A DNA stretch of 64,000 nucleotides from Longimicrobiales bacterium. Its GTDB lineage: Bacteria; Gemmatimonadota; Gemmatimonadetes; Longimicrobiales; Gaopeijiaceae. Below, piece after piece: positions 8,896 to 18,965 of the stretch. The notes beneath the pieces are model-generated. The model searched no databases and was not told the DNA's origin. It was given only the letters and a program-made list of their open reading frames with translations. The stretch is from NCBI GenBank assembly GCA_951813395.1, contig OX638356.1, positions 2,182,501-2,246,500 on the forward strand. The letters run 5' to 3'. Numbering within the stretch: position 1 is the stretch's first letter; the number at the start of each line of letters is the position of its first letter. The translations under genes and the position numbers were made by a program.

Positions 8896-11321
8896 TTCGA
8901 CACCGGACCCGGCGGGCACTCCCGCAAGTCGTGGCACTGGCGGCGCTGTGGACGGCACCGGCTCTGGCGCCGGTGGCGGCCCAGGCGCCGGGCGGACAGG
9001 AGAGGATGATCCGGATCGATTCGCTGGCCGCCCGCGGGATGGTGCGGCTCGCTGAGGCCGATGTCGTCGGGGTCCCGGGCATACGGCCGGGGACCCTCAA
9101 CAGCTGGATCGACATTCAGCGGGGCATCAAGAACCTGTGGGCGACCGGGCAGTACGAAGACATCGAGGTCACACTCGATTCGTCCACGGGCAGAAACGTG
9201 CTCGTCTTCGAGGTCGCCGAAAGGGCCATGACGCGGCTCCTGCGCATCACCGGCCTGGAGTCGGTTTCGGAGAGCGATGTCATAGATGAGTCCGGCCTTC
9301 AGGAAAACGTGCCGCTGTCCCGGAACGCGATGGCCAGGGCCCAGGGCTTCATCCGCGAGGAATTGCGGCGCCGGGGTGTGCCCTTCGCCCGGATCGAGCA
9401 GCGGATCGAGCCGGTGCCTGGCGAAGACGGCAGCGTGGACATCGTCCTGGAGGTGGAGGAAGGCCAGCGCGTCACGATCGCCCAGGTCCAGTTCGTCGGG
9501 AACGACTTCTATTCCGACGACGACCTGCGCGGCGCGATGGGCACCAAGCCGGAGGGCTTCCTCTGGTTCCGCACCGGAGACTACGACGACATCGAGTTCG
9601 AGGTCGACTTGCTGGAATCGTTGCCGAGGCATTACCAGGCGGCGGGCTTTCTGGATTTCGCGGTCGTCGGGGACACGCTGATCGTCGACCCCTCTTCGGG
9701 CAAGGCACGCATAGAACTGCAGGTCGAGGAGGGGCCCCAGTACCGCGTGGCCGATTTCCAGATCGAGGGCAACAGCGCCTTTGAGACGGATCAGCTCGAG
9801 GGCTACTTTGCCGATGACTCGGGAGGGATCCTCTCGGTCCTGGGCATCGGGGACGACGAGGACGACGACGCGGGACGCGTCTTCGATGTCGTGGGATTCG
9901 AGGAGGGCGCACAGCGCGTGCGTGATCTCTACAGCAACGAGGGGTACCTCTACGCGCAGCTGGATCCGTACTGGGAGCGAACGGGCGAGGAAGTGGACGG
10001 CTATCCCACCGTCCGCGCCGGATGGCGCATACAGGAGCAGTCCCAGGCCTATGTGAACCGCGTCATCATTGCCGGGAACGACTTTACGCACGATCGCATC
10101 ATCCGCGAGAAGATCTTCCTCCTCCCGGGCGACGTCTACAGTCAGTCCCGTCTGCTGCAGTCCTATCAGAACATCCAGTCGCTCGGCTTCTTCGAGACCC
10201 CGATGCCACCGCCGAACGTGCGGCCGGACCCTGAAACGGGTGACGTCGACATCGTCTTCAACGTCGCCGAGAAGCAGACGGGCTCGGTGCAGTTCGGCAC
10301 GGCGGTGGGGGGCGGGGTCGGACTTTCGGGATTCCTCGGCTACGACCAGCCCAACCTCTTCGGACAGGCCAAGGCGGGCAGCATCCGGTGGGACTTCGGG
10401 CGCTACATCAACAGCTTCACGCTGAGCATTACCGATCCCGCCCTTTTTCAGTCCACGGTGAGCGGCTCGCTCTCGCTGTTCGACTCTACCGACCGCTTCT
10501 ACCAGTTCGCCACCGGACGGAGACAGCGGCGGGGGTTTTCGACCCGCTTCGGCGTGCCATTCCCCGGCTCGCTGCGAACCAGGGTGTTTTTCGGGTATTC
10601 GCTGTCCCGCACGAGCTACGAGTCCTTCCGCAGTTCGGAAGACCAGTCGCTGTTCGGGCTTCCGCCCGGGACGCTGAGTTCCTTTTCGCTGGGCATCACC
10701 CGCCAGACCCTGAACCATCCACTGTTCCCGACCGCCGGGTCAATGCAGACCTGGAACATCGAGATGAATGGCGGACCTCTGGGGGGAGCCGGAGACTTCG
10801 TCAAGCACACCGGACAGGCACAGTGGATGATCCCGATCGGCGGGCTCGGCGGGGATGGAGCGACCCCGGGCGGAGTCCAGTTCGCGCTTGGGCTCAGCAT
10901 GCGCGGAGGGGCCCTCTTCGGAGATGCCTCCCGCTTCCCGTTCGAGTCCTTCTGGATGGGCGGCGTACAGTTCGGGCAACCGTTGCGCGGTTATGACGAG
11001 ACGTCGATTACGCCGCAGGGCTATTTTGCGGAGCGCGGGGGCGGAATCGCCCAGATCGATCGCCTGGGGAACGCCTACTTCTCCGCGACGGCCGAATACA
11101 AGGCCGTGATCAACTCCAATATCGGGCTCTCGGCGTTCTTCGACGCGGGCAACCTGTGGGACGGACCGGGCGACATCAACACATCCCGGTTCTTCCGTGG
11201 GGCCGGCTTCGGGGTGCAGCTGGTGACGCCGTTCGGTCCGATCGGGTTGGACTACGCCTACGGTTTCGACAAGCCGGAACCGGGATGGCAGCTACATTTC
11301 AAGATGGGACCGAACTTCTAG
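8892..11321 (+). CDS. bamA: Outer membrane protein assembly factor BamA
   Basis: BamA inserts beta-barrel proteins into the outer membrane. ATG at 8892 gives 809 residues. A signal peptide (about residues 1-31, ending APVAAQA) precedes a series of POTRA repeats to about residue 460. The C-terminal barrel carries the conserved L6 motif in GQPLRGYDE. The chain ends in Phe (KMGPNF), as expected for the terminal beta-signal. The skp gene follows after 98 bases and then lpxD, the same bamA-skp-lpxD order as in Proteobacteria. Reading further upstream in this frame would only translate clpC out of frame. Confidence 0.95.
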   Translation: MIRHRTRRALPQVVALAALWTAPALAPVAAQAPGGQERMIRIDSLAARGMVRLAEADVVGVPGIRPGTLNSWIDIQRGIKNLWATGQYEDIEVTLDSSTGRNVLVFEVAERAMTRLLRITGLESVSESDVIDESGLQENVPLSRNAMARAQGFIREELRRRGVPFARIEQRIEPVPGEDGSVDIVLEVEEGQRVTIAQVQFVGNDFYSDDDLRGAMGTKPEGFLWFRTGDYDDIEFEVDLLESLPRHYQAAGFLDFAVVGDTLIVDPSSGKARIELQVEEGPQYRVADFQIEGNSAFETDQLEGYFADDSGGILSVLGIGDDEDDDAGRVFDVVGFEEGAQRVRDLYSNEGYLYAQLDPYWERTGEEVDGYPTVRAGWRIQEQSQAYVNRVIIAGNDFTHDRIIREKIFLLPGDVYSQSRLLQSYQNIQSLGFFETPMPPPNVRPDPETGDVDIVFNVAEKQTGSVQFGTAVGGGVGLSGFLGYDQPNLFGQAKAGSIRWDFGRYINSFTLSITDPALFQSTVSGSLSLFDSTDRFYQFATGRRQRRGFSTRFGVPFPGSLRTRVFFGYSLSRTSYESFRSSEDQSLFGLPPGTLSSFSLGITRQTLNHPLFPTAGSMQTWNIEMNGGPLGGAGDFVKHTGQAQWMIPIGGLGGDGATPGGVQFALGLSMRGGALFGDASRFPFESFWMGGVQFGQPLRGYDETSITPQGYFAERGGGIAQIDRLGNAYFSATAEYKAVINSNIGLSAFFDAGNLWDGPGDINTSRFFRGAGFGVQLVTPFGPIGLDYAYGFDKPEPGWQLHFKMGPNF

Positions 11322-11419
11322 GATCGACCGCAGGGCGGAACAACCACCGCACGAACAAGCTGCCGTTCTCGCGGACCGGGAGCGGCGTGATCCGAATTTC
11401 ATCGGAGGAGTGAAGAGTA

Positions 11420-11947
11420 ATGAGCATTTCCCGGATGGGAATGGCCGCGGCGCTGGTGCTGCTGTCCGCGGGTACCGTCCAGGCCCAGGTGACCCGGGTC
11501 GGGTACGTCAATTCCAACCAGGTACTCGCCGAGTACGGGCCGGCGCAGGACGCGCGGCAGGGACTCGAGACCGCCCAGCAGGAGGCCGAGTCGGAGCTTC
11601 GGCTGCTCAACTCCGGCCTGCAGGCCGCCTTGGACGAATACGAGCAACAGGCGATGACCATGACACCGGAGGCCCGCGCGGCGCGGGAGCAGGAACTCCG
11701 GAATCAGCAGCAGGCCCTTCAGCGCAGAAGCCAGGAACTCGATGTCCAGTGGCAGGAGCGCCAGACCGAACTGCTCCAGCCCATCATGGAGAGGGTTACG
11801 GCGGTGATCGAGGAGATCCGCGTGGAGGGCGGCTATGCGCTGATCCTCGATTCGGCGTCGCAGGCGATACTCGCTGGAGATCCGGCGCTGGACCTGACGC
11901 AGGAGGTCCTTACCAGGCTGCAGGCGGATCCCACACCTGGAGGGTGA
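11420..11947 (+). CDS. skp: OmpH/Skp family periplasmic chaperone
   Basis: Skp-type chaperones hold unfolded outer-membrane proteins in the periplasm for delivery to BamA. The 175 residues have a signal peptide (about 1-23, ending GTVQAQ), the family start [19 protein letters not shown], a long charged coiled coil, then the closing segment [24 protein letters not shown], typical of OmpH proteins. A strong ribosome site (GGAGGAG at 11404-11410) precedes the ATG. Its position between bamA and lpxD is the classical arrangement. Confidence 0.92.
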   Translation: MSISRMGMAAALVLLSAGTVQAQVTRVGYVNSNQVLAEYGPAQDARQGLETAQQEAESELRLLNSGLQAALDEYEQQAMTMTPEARAAREQELRNQQQALQRRSQELDVQWQERQTELLQPIMERVTAVIEEIRVEGGYALILDSASQAILAGDPALDLTQEVLTRLQADPTPGG

Positions 11948-11999
11948 TGGGGACTGCGGGGACCTGCGGTTGCAGCCTCCGGGCGCGCGTGAGGCGTGC

Positions 12000-13045
<1,046 letters not shown>

Positions 13046-13046
<1 letters not shown>

Positions 13047-14332
13047 TGGCGCACGAGAAACAACATACCGTAGCCGGAGAGGTCGAGGTGCAGGGAATCG
13101 GGGTGCACTCGGGCGAGGCGGCGACACTGACCATCCGTCCGGCGTCCGAGGCCTCCGGGATCGTGTTCGTGCGGACCGATATCGAGAACGCGCCCGCGAT
13201 CCCGGCGCGACTGGACAATGTCACGCGGACCGAACTCGGCATCGGGCTCGGTGCCGACGGAGTCGAGGTGCTCACCGTGGAGCACGTCCTCGCGGCCCTT
13301 GCGGCGGCCGGGGTCGACAACGCCCGGCTCGAACTGCACGGCCCCGAAGTGCCGATTCTGGACGGCAGCTTTTCGCCCTATCTCGAGGCGCTCGGACGCG
13401 CGGGGCGAACGGCCCAGTCGCTCCCCGCGGAGATCATCGACGTTGGGGAAGCGCTCACCGTTGGCGCGGATCCCGAGGCATCGTACGTCGTCCTGCCTCG
13501 TGACGGCCTTCTCATCTCGGCCACGATCGAGTTCGACCACGGGGCCATCGGAAGGCAGCACGGTGCCTTCCGGATCGACCAGGACGGCTTCGCCCGGGAT
13601 CTGGCGCCCGCACGCACCTTCGGGTTTCAGGCGGATGTGGAGGCCTTGCGCGCGCGGGGCCTGGCGCGGGGGGCCTCGCTGGAAAACACCGTTGTGCTCG
13701 GCGAGGACGGCGTGATGAATCCCGATCTGCGCTTCCCGGACGAGTTTCTCCGCCACAAGGTGGGGGACATCGTGGGCGATCTGGCTCTCATGGGCGCCAG
13801 ACTCAACGGCCACATCGTGGCGAACCGCCCGAGTCATTCGGGCAACGTCAGGCTGGCGCGGGCCATCCGTGAGCGGCACGACCGTGGGCTGCGGGCGCAC
13901 ACCATCGACGTGCGCGACATCATGAAGCACCTCCCGCACCGCTACCCGATGCTCCTCGTGGACCGGGTGGTGGAATTCGACCCGGGCAAACGCATCGTCG
14001 GGCTGAAGAACGTGACCATCAACGAGCCCTTCTTTTCCGGTCACTTTCCGGACCATCCCATTATGCCCGGGGTACTCATCGTCGAGGCGATGGGTCAGGT
14101 TGGCGGCCTTCTGCTCATGGACGCGGTGGAAAACCCGGAGGACAAGGTCGTGTACTTCATGTCGCTCAACAATGTGAAGTGGCGGCGGCCGGTGGTCCCG
14201 GGGGACCAGATTCGGTTCGAGCTGACCATGACCGGTCTGCGGCGCAGCGTCTGCAAGATGAGGGGGAAGGGCACGGTGGACGGCCAGCTGGTTGCCGAGG
14301 CCGAAATGACGGCCAGGATCGTGGATCGGTGA
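13046..14332 (+). CDS. lpxC/fabZ: Bifunctional LpxC-FabZ: UDP-3-O-acyl-GlcNAc deacetylase / 3-hydroxyacyl-ACP dehydratase
   Basis: This 428-residue protein joins two enzymes. Residues 1 to about 285 are LpxC, the committed zinc deacetylase of lipid A synthesis. The zinc ligands are visible as His80 (TVEH), His237 and Asp241 (LRHKVGDIVGDL). From about residue 290 a full FabZ begins (DIMKHLPHRYPMLLVDRV). Its catalytic His333 is in SGHFPDHPIMPGV, and the partner glutamate is in VEAMGQ. FabZ competes with LpxC for hydroxyacyl chains, so the fusion ties lipid A and fatty-acid supply together. LpxC-FabZ fusions are known in Bacteroidota and some other diderm phyla. No stop or frame change interrupts the junction. 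Confidence 0.95.
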
Positions 14333-15138
14333 AGGGCTCTCAAGCGGGCCGGGGAACCCGTGTCGTGCTGCACCCGACGGCCATCGTCGATCGGTCGGCC
14401 GAACTGGACGACGGCGTTGAAGTCGGCCCGTACGCGATCGTCGGTCCCTCGGTCAGGATCGGCGCCGACACCCGGGTCGGCCCGCGTGTGCTTATCGAAC
14501 GCGACACCGTCGTGGGCAGCGGCTGCAGCATAGGCAATGGCGCGGTGCTGGGCACCGATCCCCAGGATCTCAAGTACGAAGGCGAGCGGACTTCCCTGGA
14601 AGTCGGCGACCGGACGGTCATTCGCGAATTCGCGACCCTCAACCGCGGCACTGCCGCGTCCGGCAGGACGGTCGTGGGATCGGACTGTCTTCTGATGGCC
14701 TACGCCCACATTGCCCACGATTGTGAACTCGGAAACCATGTCATCGTCTCCAATGCGACCAACATGGCCGGCCACGTGGTGATCGAGGACTGGGCGGTCA
14801 TCAGCGGACTCGTGGCGATTCACCAGTTCGTTCGCATCGGTGCCCACTCGTTTGTGGGTGGCGCGTCCCGGATACCGCAGGATGTGCCCCCCTTCTGTCG
14901 CGTGGTGGGGAACCCCTCACCCAAACTGTATGGCCTCAACAACGTGGGACTGGAGCGCCGGGGTCTGTCAGCCGATTTCCGGCAACGCCTCAAGAGCGCG
15001 TACCGCATCCTGTTTCAGTCGGATACTGCGCTGTCCCGGGCGATTCGGCGGGTGGAGCGCCGCGAAGAGCTGATGTGCCCGGAGGTGGGTTACTTCCTTG
15101 ACTTCATCCGCAACAGCAAGCGCGGCATCATCACCTGA
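14329..15138 (+). CDS. lpxA: Acyl-ACP--UDP-N-acetylglucosamine O-acyltransferase LpxA
   Basis: This is the first enzyme of lipid A synthesis. I chose GTG at 14329, which overlaps the fusion-gene stop as GTGA and gives 269 residues starting MKGSQAGRGTRVVLHPTAIV; other LpxA proteins are about 260 long. The hexapeptide beta-helix runs from about residue 15 to 190. The catalytic histidine lies in the AYAHIAHDCELG segment. The C-terminal helical domain begins near NVGLERRGLS. The following oxidoreductase frame begins within the lpxA 3' end. Confidence 0.94.
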   Translation: MKGSQAGRGTRVVLHPTAIVDRSAELDDGVEVGPYAIVGPSVRIGADTRVGPRVLIERDTVVGSGCSIGNGAVLGTDPQDLKYEGERTSLEVGDRTVIREFATLNRGTAASGRTVVGSDCLLMAYAHIAHDCELGNHVIVSNATNMAGHVVIEDWAVISGLVAIHQFVRIGAHSFVGGASRIPQDVPPFCRVVGNPSPKLYGLNNVGLERRGLSADFRQRLKSAYRILFQSDTALSRAIRRVERREELMCPEVGYFLDFIRNSKRGIIT

Positions 15139-16159
15139 GCCGCGGCGCCGGGCGAGTCTGCCCGCCATTGGTGTGGTCGGGGTCGGCTCGCTCGGACGAC
15201 ACCACGCCCGTGTGGTCCGCGACCTGGAGGGCGTAAGCCACGCGGGCGTCTTCGACGTGGACCGCGAACGTGGCCGCGCGGTTGCCGCGGCACTGGGCGT
15301 TGAGGAGCGATCGTCCCTCGTCGATCTCCTGGGGGTGGCCGACGGGGTGGTGGTGGCCGTGCCCACGAGCGCGCACGAGGCGGTGGCCATGGACGCGATC
15401 CGGGCCGGCGTTCACGTGTTCGTGGAGAAGCCGATGGCTGCCGGCATCGGGGCGGCCGACCGGATGATCGAGGCCGCCGACCGGCGGAACGTGCTGATCC
15501 AGGTCGGGCATGTCGAGCGGTTCAACCCGGTGCTCGTCGCCGCGCGGCCGCACCTGGACCGCCCGCTGTTCGTGGAGTCGCACCGGCTGTCTCCGTTCAC
15601 GCGCCGATCGCTCGATGTGGCCGTCGTCCTCGACCTGATGATTCACGATGTGGACCTTCTGTGCAGCCTGATCGACCGCCCCGTGGCGGGAATGGCGGCC
15701 GCGGGGGTGCCGGTGCTCACGGGTCACGTGGACATCGCCAATGCCCGCCTGGAATTCGAGGGCGGAGCGGTGGCCAACCTGACCGCCAGCCGCGTCTCCG
15801 TCACGGGAGTCCGTAAGCTGCGGGTCTGGCAGCGCTCGGGTTACATCTCGCTGGACCTGGCCGCGGCGCGCGGGGAGTTCTTTCGGCTCAAGGAGGGCGT
15901 GTCCCTGCTCGAAGGCCCCATTCCGGCCGGGGGGATCCCGGCGGCGGCGGGGTTGTCTTCGATCGTGGAACGGATCCCCATCGTGGGAGACGGTACGGAA
16001 CCCCTCGTGGCCGAACTGGCGTCGTTCCGCGACGCGTTGCGGGGACTGGCGCCGCCCCCGGTTACGGGCGAGGATGGACGGACAGCTCTTCGACTCGCCC
16101 TGGCCATCGAACAACAGATTGAGGATCATGTCGCTGATACGCGTGCGGCGGCGTCGTAA
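15098..16159 (+). CDS. Gfo/Idh/MocA-family oxidoreductase in the lipid A operon
   Basis: This is an NAD(P)-dependent sugar dehydrogenase-like protein of unknown substrate. The N-terminal Rossmann motif GVVGVGSLGRHHARV is followed by EKPMA, the conserved EKP lysine of the family, near residue 120. The C-terminal alpha/beta domain contains the MIHDVDL helix, with the conserved Asp-Leu histidine region. The TTG at 15098 overlaps lpxA by 41 bases. The true start may be later, because the first fold residues begin near 15160. Placement between lpxA and lpxB recalls GnnA, which with the aminotransferase GnnB makes a 3-amino UDP-sugar for lipid A. No gnnB is in the window, so I do not assign that function. 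Confidence 0.85.
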   Translation: MTSSATASAASSPEPRRRASLPAIGVVGVGSLGRHHARVVRDLEGVSHAGVFDVDRERGRAVAAALGVEERSSLVDLLGVADGVVVAVPTSAHEAVAMDAIRAGVHVFVEKPMAAGIGAADRMIEAADRRNVLIQVGHVERFNPVLVAARPHLDRPLFVESHRLSPFTRRSLDVAVVLDLMIHDVDLLCSLIDRPVAGMAAAGVPVLTGHVDIANARLEFEGGAVANLTASRVSVTGVRKLRVWQRSGYISLDLAAARGEFFRLKEGVSLLEGPIPAGGIPAAAGLSSIVERIPIVGDGTEPLVAELASFRDALRGLAPPPVTGEDGRTALRLALAIEQQIEDHVADTRAAAS

Positions 16160-16262
16160 ACGCGAGTGGATCGACGCCCGAAAAGGCAAGTCGCCCCAGA
16201 CCCTTGTAGTGCTGCTGGTGATCGTGATCGGGATCATCTGGTATCTCGGGCGACTCTTCTGA
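16128..16262 (+). CDS. Small single-pass membrane protein between lipid A genes
   Basis: A 44-residue open frame begins at ATG 16128, with GAGGATC just upstream, and overlaps the oxidoreductase 3' end by 32 bases. The first 22 residues are very basic (RVRRRRKREWIDARKGK). One hydrophobic helix (TLVVLLVIVIGIIWYLGRLF) runs to the end. This is a plausible inner-membrane microprotein with a cytoplasmic basic tail by the positive-inside rule. I do not recognise a family. Coding status rests on the clean hydrophobic segment, the overlap style of the operon and a ribosome-site-like stretch. Confidence 0.6.
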   Translation: MSLIRVRRRRKREWIDARKGKSPQTLVVLLVIVIGIIWYLGRLF

Positions 16263-16339
16263 CGCCCAGGGACGTCGGGACGCTCCGCCGCGGAAGGCAG
16301 CAGGAGAAGACGGCCGGTGGGGACGAAGCGACGATTCCG

Positions 16340-17494
16340 ATGACCCGCGCAAGCCGCCCCGGCAGGGTGATGATTCTGGCGGGCGAGGCCTCCGGGGACG
16401 CCCACGGCGCGCGCGTCGCCGCCGAGATTCGCGACCGGTGGTCTGGTGTCGAGATGGTTGGCCTGGGCGGCGACCGGATGCTGGCCGCCGGGGTTGACCT
16501 TCTCGCCGGGCTGGACCGGCTCGCGGTCATGGGGTTCGCGGAGGTGCTGCAGCGGCTGCCGTTCTTTCGGAACCTCGAGCGACGACTGAAGGGTATGCTC
16601 GACGACGGCGGGTTTGACCTCGTCCTGCCCGTCGACTATCCCGGACTGAATCTGAGAATCGCCAGGCATGCCGCCAAACGGGGGATCCCGGTGGTCTACT
16701 ACATCGGTCCGCAGGTGTGGGCCTGGAAGGCGGGACGGGCCAGGGAGCTTGCCCGCATCGCGAATCGGATCGCGGTCATCCTCCCGTTCGAACCCGAACT
16801 GTACCGGACCCACGGTGGCAGAGCCGAGTTTGTCGGCCATCCGCTCCTTGAGGACGAATCGCCCGGTGAGCCGGAGAGGCTGGCTGTCGATCTGGGTCTC
16901 GACCCGGCTCGGCCCGTGTTGGCGATGTTCCCGGGATCGCGGCTGCAGGAACTGGATCGCCACGCCGAGCCCTTTACGGGAACGGCCCTTGAACTGCAGC
17001 GACGCGTTCCGGGCCTTCAGACCGTGGTGAGCAAGGTCCCGTCCCTCCCCCGAAGTGCCTATCGGCCGTTCCCGTTCCCCCTGACCGAGGATGGCCGGTC
17101 CCTGAGGGCATTGGCGATGGCCGGGCTCGTCAAGTCCGGCACGAGCACGCTGGAGGCGGCGCTCGCGGGAATGCCGTTCGTGGTGGCCTACCGCACCCAT
17201 CCCGTGACGTATTTCCTGGCGCGGCGTCTCGTCCGCGTGCCACACATCTCGCTCGCGAACCTGGTGGCGGACAAACGGGTGGTGCCCGAGTTCATTCAGC
17301 GCGCAGCCGCGCCCGGCACCCTGGCCGACGCGATCGAGCCGCTCCTGGACACCGGGTCCCCGGTGCGCCGCAGCACCCTGGCGGGCCTCGCGCGCGTGCG
17401 CGCCGCACTCGGATCGAAGGGCGCGAGCTCCAGAGTCGTAGATTTAATGGAGGATGTCCTGCGCGAGGTGCGGTGTTGCGAGGCACAGGCGTGA
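16340..17494 (+). CDS. lpxB: Lipid-A-disaccharide synthase LpxB
   Basis: LpxB is a GT19 glycosyltransferase that joins UDP-diacylglucosamine and lipid X. ATG at 16340 gives 384 residues beginning MTRASRPGRVMILAGEASGDAHGA; the AGEASGD motif is diagnostic. Further family motifs are YYIGPQVWAWKAGR near residue 120, VGHPLLE near 170, PGSRLQEL near 197, and the SGTSTLEAALAGMPFVVAYR stretch near 270. A 77-base gap follows the small membrane protein. The stop overlaps lpxK as GTGA. No lpxH or lpxI gene, needed to make lipid X, is present in this window. Confidence 0.95.
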   Translation: MTRASRPGRVMILAGEASGDAHGARVAAEIRDRWSGVEMVGLGGDRMLAAGVDLLAGLDRLAVMGFAEVLQRLPFFRNLERRLKGMLDDGGFDLVLPVDYPGLNLRIARHAAKRGIPVVYYIGPQVWAWKAGRARELARIANRIAVILPFEPELYRTHGGRAEFVGHPLLEDESPGEPERLAVDLGLDPARPVLAMFPGSRLQELDRHAEPFTGTALELQRRVPGLQTVVSKVPSLPRSAYRPFPFPLTEDGRSLRALAMAGLVKSGTSTLEAALAGMPFVVAYRTHPVTYFLARRLVRVPHISLANLVADKRVVPEFIQRAAAPGTLADAIEPLLDTGSPVRRSTLAGLARVRAALGSKGASSRVVDLMEDVLREVRCCEAQA

Positions 17495-18504
17495 TCACGG
17501 CATGGGCGCGGACACGCTTGCGAGGCCTCTGGGCCAACGCGAGTCCTTCGGGCGCCGACCGGCTGCTCGGGGGACTGTTGGCGCCGGCCGAACCCCCGTT
17601 TCGACTGGCGGTGGCGGCCAGGAATCGCTGGTACGACCGCAAACCGCCGGACTGGGCGCCCATGCCGGTCGTCTCGGTTGGCAACCTCACGGTTGGCGGT
17701 ACCGGCAAGACGCCCGTGATCCGATGGCTGCGGGAATGGTTTGCCGGACTGGGAAGACGGGTGGCCGTGGTGACCCGCGGCTATGGGGCGGATGAAGTTG
17801 CGCTCTACAGGCGGTGGTTCGGACGCGGTGCCGTTCTTGTCGGGCCCGACCGGGTAGCGAGTATCGGCGCCGCCTGGAGGGACGGCTACGATCTCGCACT
17901 GATGGACGACGGTTTTCAGCACCGTCGGGCGGCCCGAGCCGCAGACATCCTCCTCGTTGCGGCCGAGGATCCGTGGGGGGTGCGCCTGCTCCCGCGCGGA
18001 CCGTACCGGGAGCCTCTCACGTCGGCCGGGCGCGCCACGCACATTTTCGTGACCCGGAGAACCTCGGAGCCGTCCGCTGCGGATGCGTGGATTGCCAGGC
18101 TGTCGCGGATTGCGCCCCACGTGAGCGCTTCCCGGATCGAGTTGCGGATGGACGGATGGCACGACCTGGCCTGGTCGCCGGCGGAGCCGCCCGCGGGCGA
18201 CGTGCTGGCGGTGTGCTCGATCGCGCGTCCGGAGGCGTTCGCGGCCGGCCTGAGGGAACTGCTGCCGCATTCGGATGTGCGCCTGGCCGCTTTTCCCGAC
18301 CATTACCGATTCGGGCGCCGGGACATCGCGAAGCTGTTGCGGCAACGCGACGGGAGAGCGGTGGTCTGTACCGCGAAGGACGCACAAAAGCTGGCGGCCT
18401 TTCCGGGCTTTGCACGCCGCTGCGTCACGGTGGGGTTCAGCGTGGTGGGTGAGCCGCCGGATCCGCTCTGCGGCATGTTGACCTCGCTGGTCCGGGACTC
18501 ATGA
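17491..18504 (+). CDS. lpxK: Tetraacyldisaccharide 4'-kinase LpxK
   Basis: LpxK is an inner-membrane kinase that phosphorylates the lipid A disaccharide at the 4' position. I chose GTG at 17491, overlapping the lpxB stop, giving 337 residues; a GTG six codons earlier is also in frame. Family features are the N-terminal amphipathic segment, the Walker A-like SVGNLTVGGTGKTPVI near residue 60, VVTRGYG near 92, and LMDDGFQHRRAARAADILLV near 135. The ATGA at its end starts rlmH. Confidence 0.93.
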   Translation: MITAWARTRLRGLWANASPSGADRLLGGLLAPAEPPFRLAVAARNRWYDRKPPDWAPMPVVSVGNLTVGGTGKTPVIRWLREWFAGLGRRVAVVTRGYGADEVALYRRWFGRGAVLVGPDRVASIGAAWRDGYDLALMDDGFQHRRAARAADILLVAAEDPWGVRLLPRGPYREPLTSAGRATHIFVTRRTSEPSAADAWIARLSRIAPHVSASRIELRMDGWHDLAWSPAEPPAGDVLAVCSIARPEAFAAGLRELLPHSDVRLAAFPDHYRFGRRDIAKLLRQRDGRAVVCTAKDAQKLAAFPGFARRCVTVGFSVVGEPPDPLCGMLTSLVRDS

Positions 18505-18965
18505 AAGTCTCGGTCGTCGTGGTCGGGAAGGCCCGGGGCCTCGGGTCCGTGCTCGCGGAATACGAGTCTCGCGCGGCGCGCTATTGGCGGCTGGAGGTTG
18601 TGGAGGTGTCTCAGGCGCGTGGCAGGGTTGCCGGGCAGGTGCTGGGAAAGGAGGCGGAAGCGATCAGGTCCAGGCTGCGGCCGGGATTTGTACGGGCGGC
18701 ATTGACCCGCGGTGGCCAGCCGTGGTCGTCGGTGGAACTGGCACGATGGCTCGAGCGGTTGTCGCAGGGACCTGAAAGGGGCGTACACTTCCTGATCGGC
18801 GGAGCGTTCGGCCTTGCCGATGACCTCAGACGGGAGTGTGACGCCACCCTGTCCCTTTCGTCATTCACGCTGCCGCACGATTTTGCGCGGCTGGTGCTCA
18901 TGGAACAGCTGTACCGGGCGGGAACCATCCTCCGGAACGAACCCTACCACAAGGGACCGAAGTGA
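18501..18965 (+). CDS. rlmH: 23S rRNA (pseudouridine1915-N3)-methyltransferase RlmH
   Basis: RlmH is a SPOUT-class enzyme that methylates pseudouridine 1915 in helix 69 of 23S rRNA. The 154 residues match the family length (about 155). The knot region FLIGGAFGLADDLR and the C-terminal NEPYHKGPK are family signatures. The gene overlaps lpxK (ATGA) and the next methyltransferase (GTGA). It belongs to the transcription unit by spacing, not obviously by function. Confidence 0.95.
   Translation: MKVSVVVVGKARGLGSVLAEYESRAARYWRLEVVEVSQARGRVAGQVLGKEAEAIRSRLRPGFVRAALTRGGQPWSSVELARWLERLSQGPERGVHFLIGGAFGLADDLRRECDATLSLSSFTLPHDFARLVLMEQLYRAGTILRNEPYHKGPK

Noticed and set aside
8766-10718. A 650-codon minus-strand frame opposite bamA
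   Set aside because: It is antisense to a clear bamA, with no signal, motif or ribosome site.
15131-17245. A 704-codon open frame on the minus strand across the lipid A genes
   Set aside because: It is antisense to three well-supported genes (the oxidoreductase, lpxB and the small membrane protein), shows no family motif and has the Arg/Gly/His-rich composition of shadow frames in GC-rich DNA.
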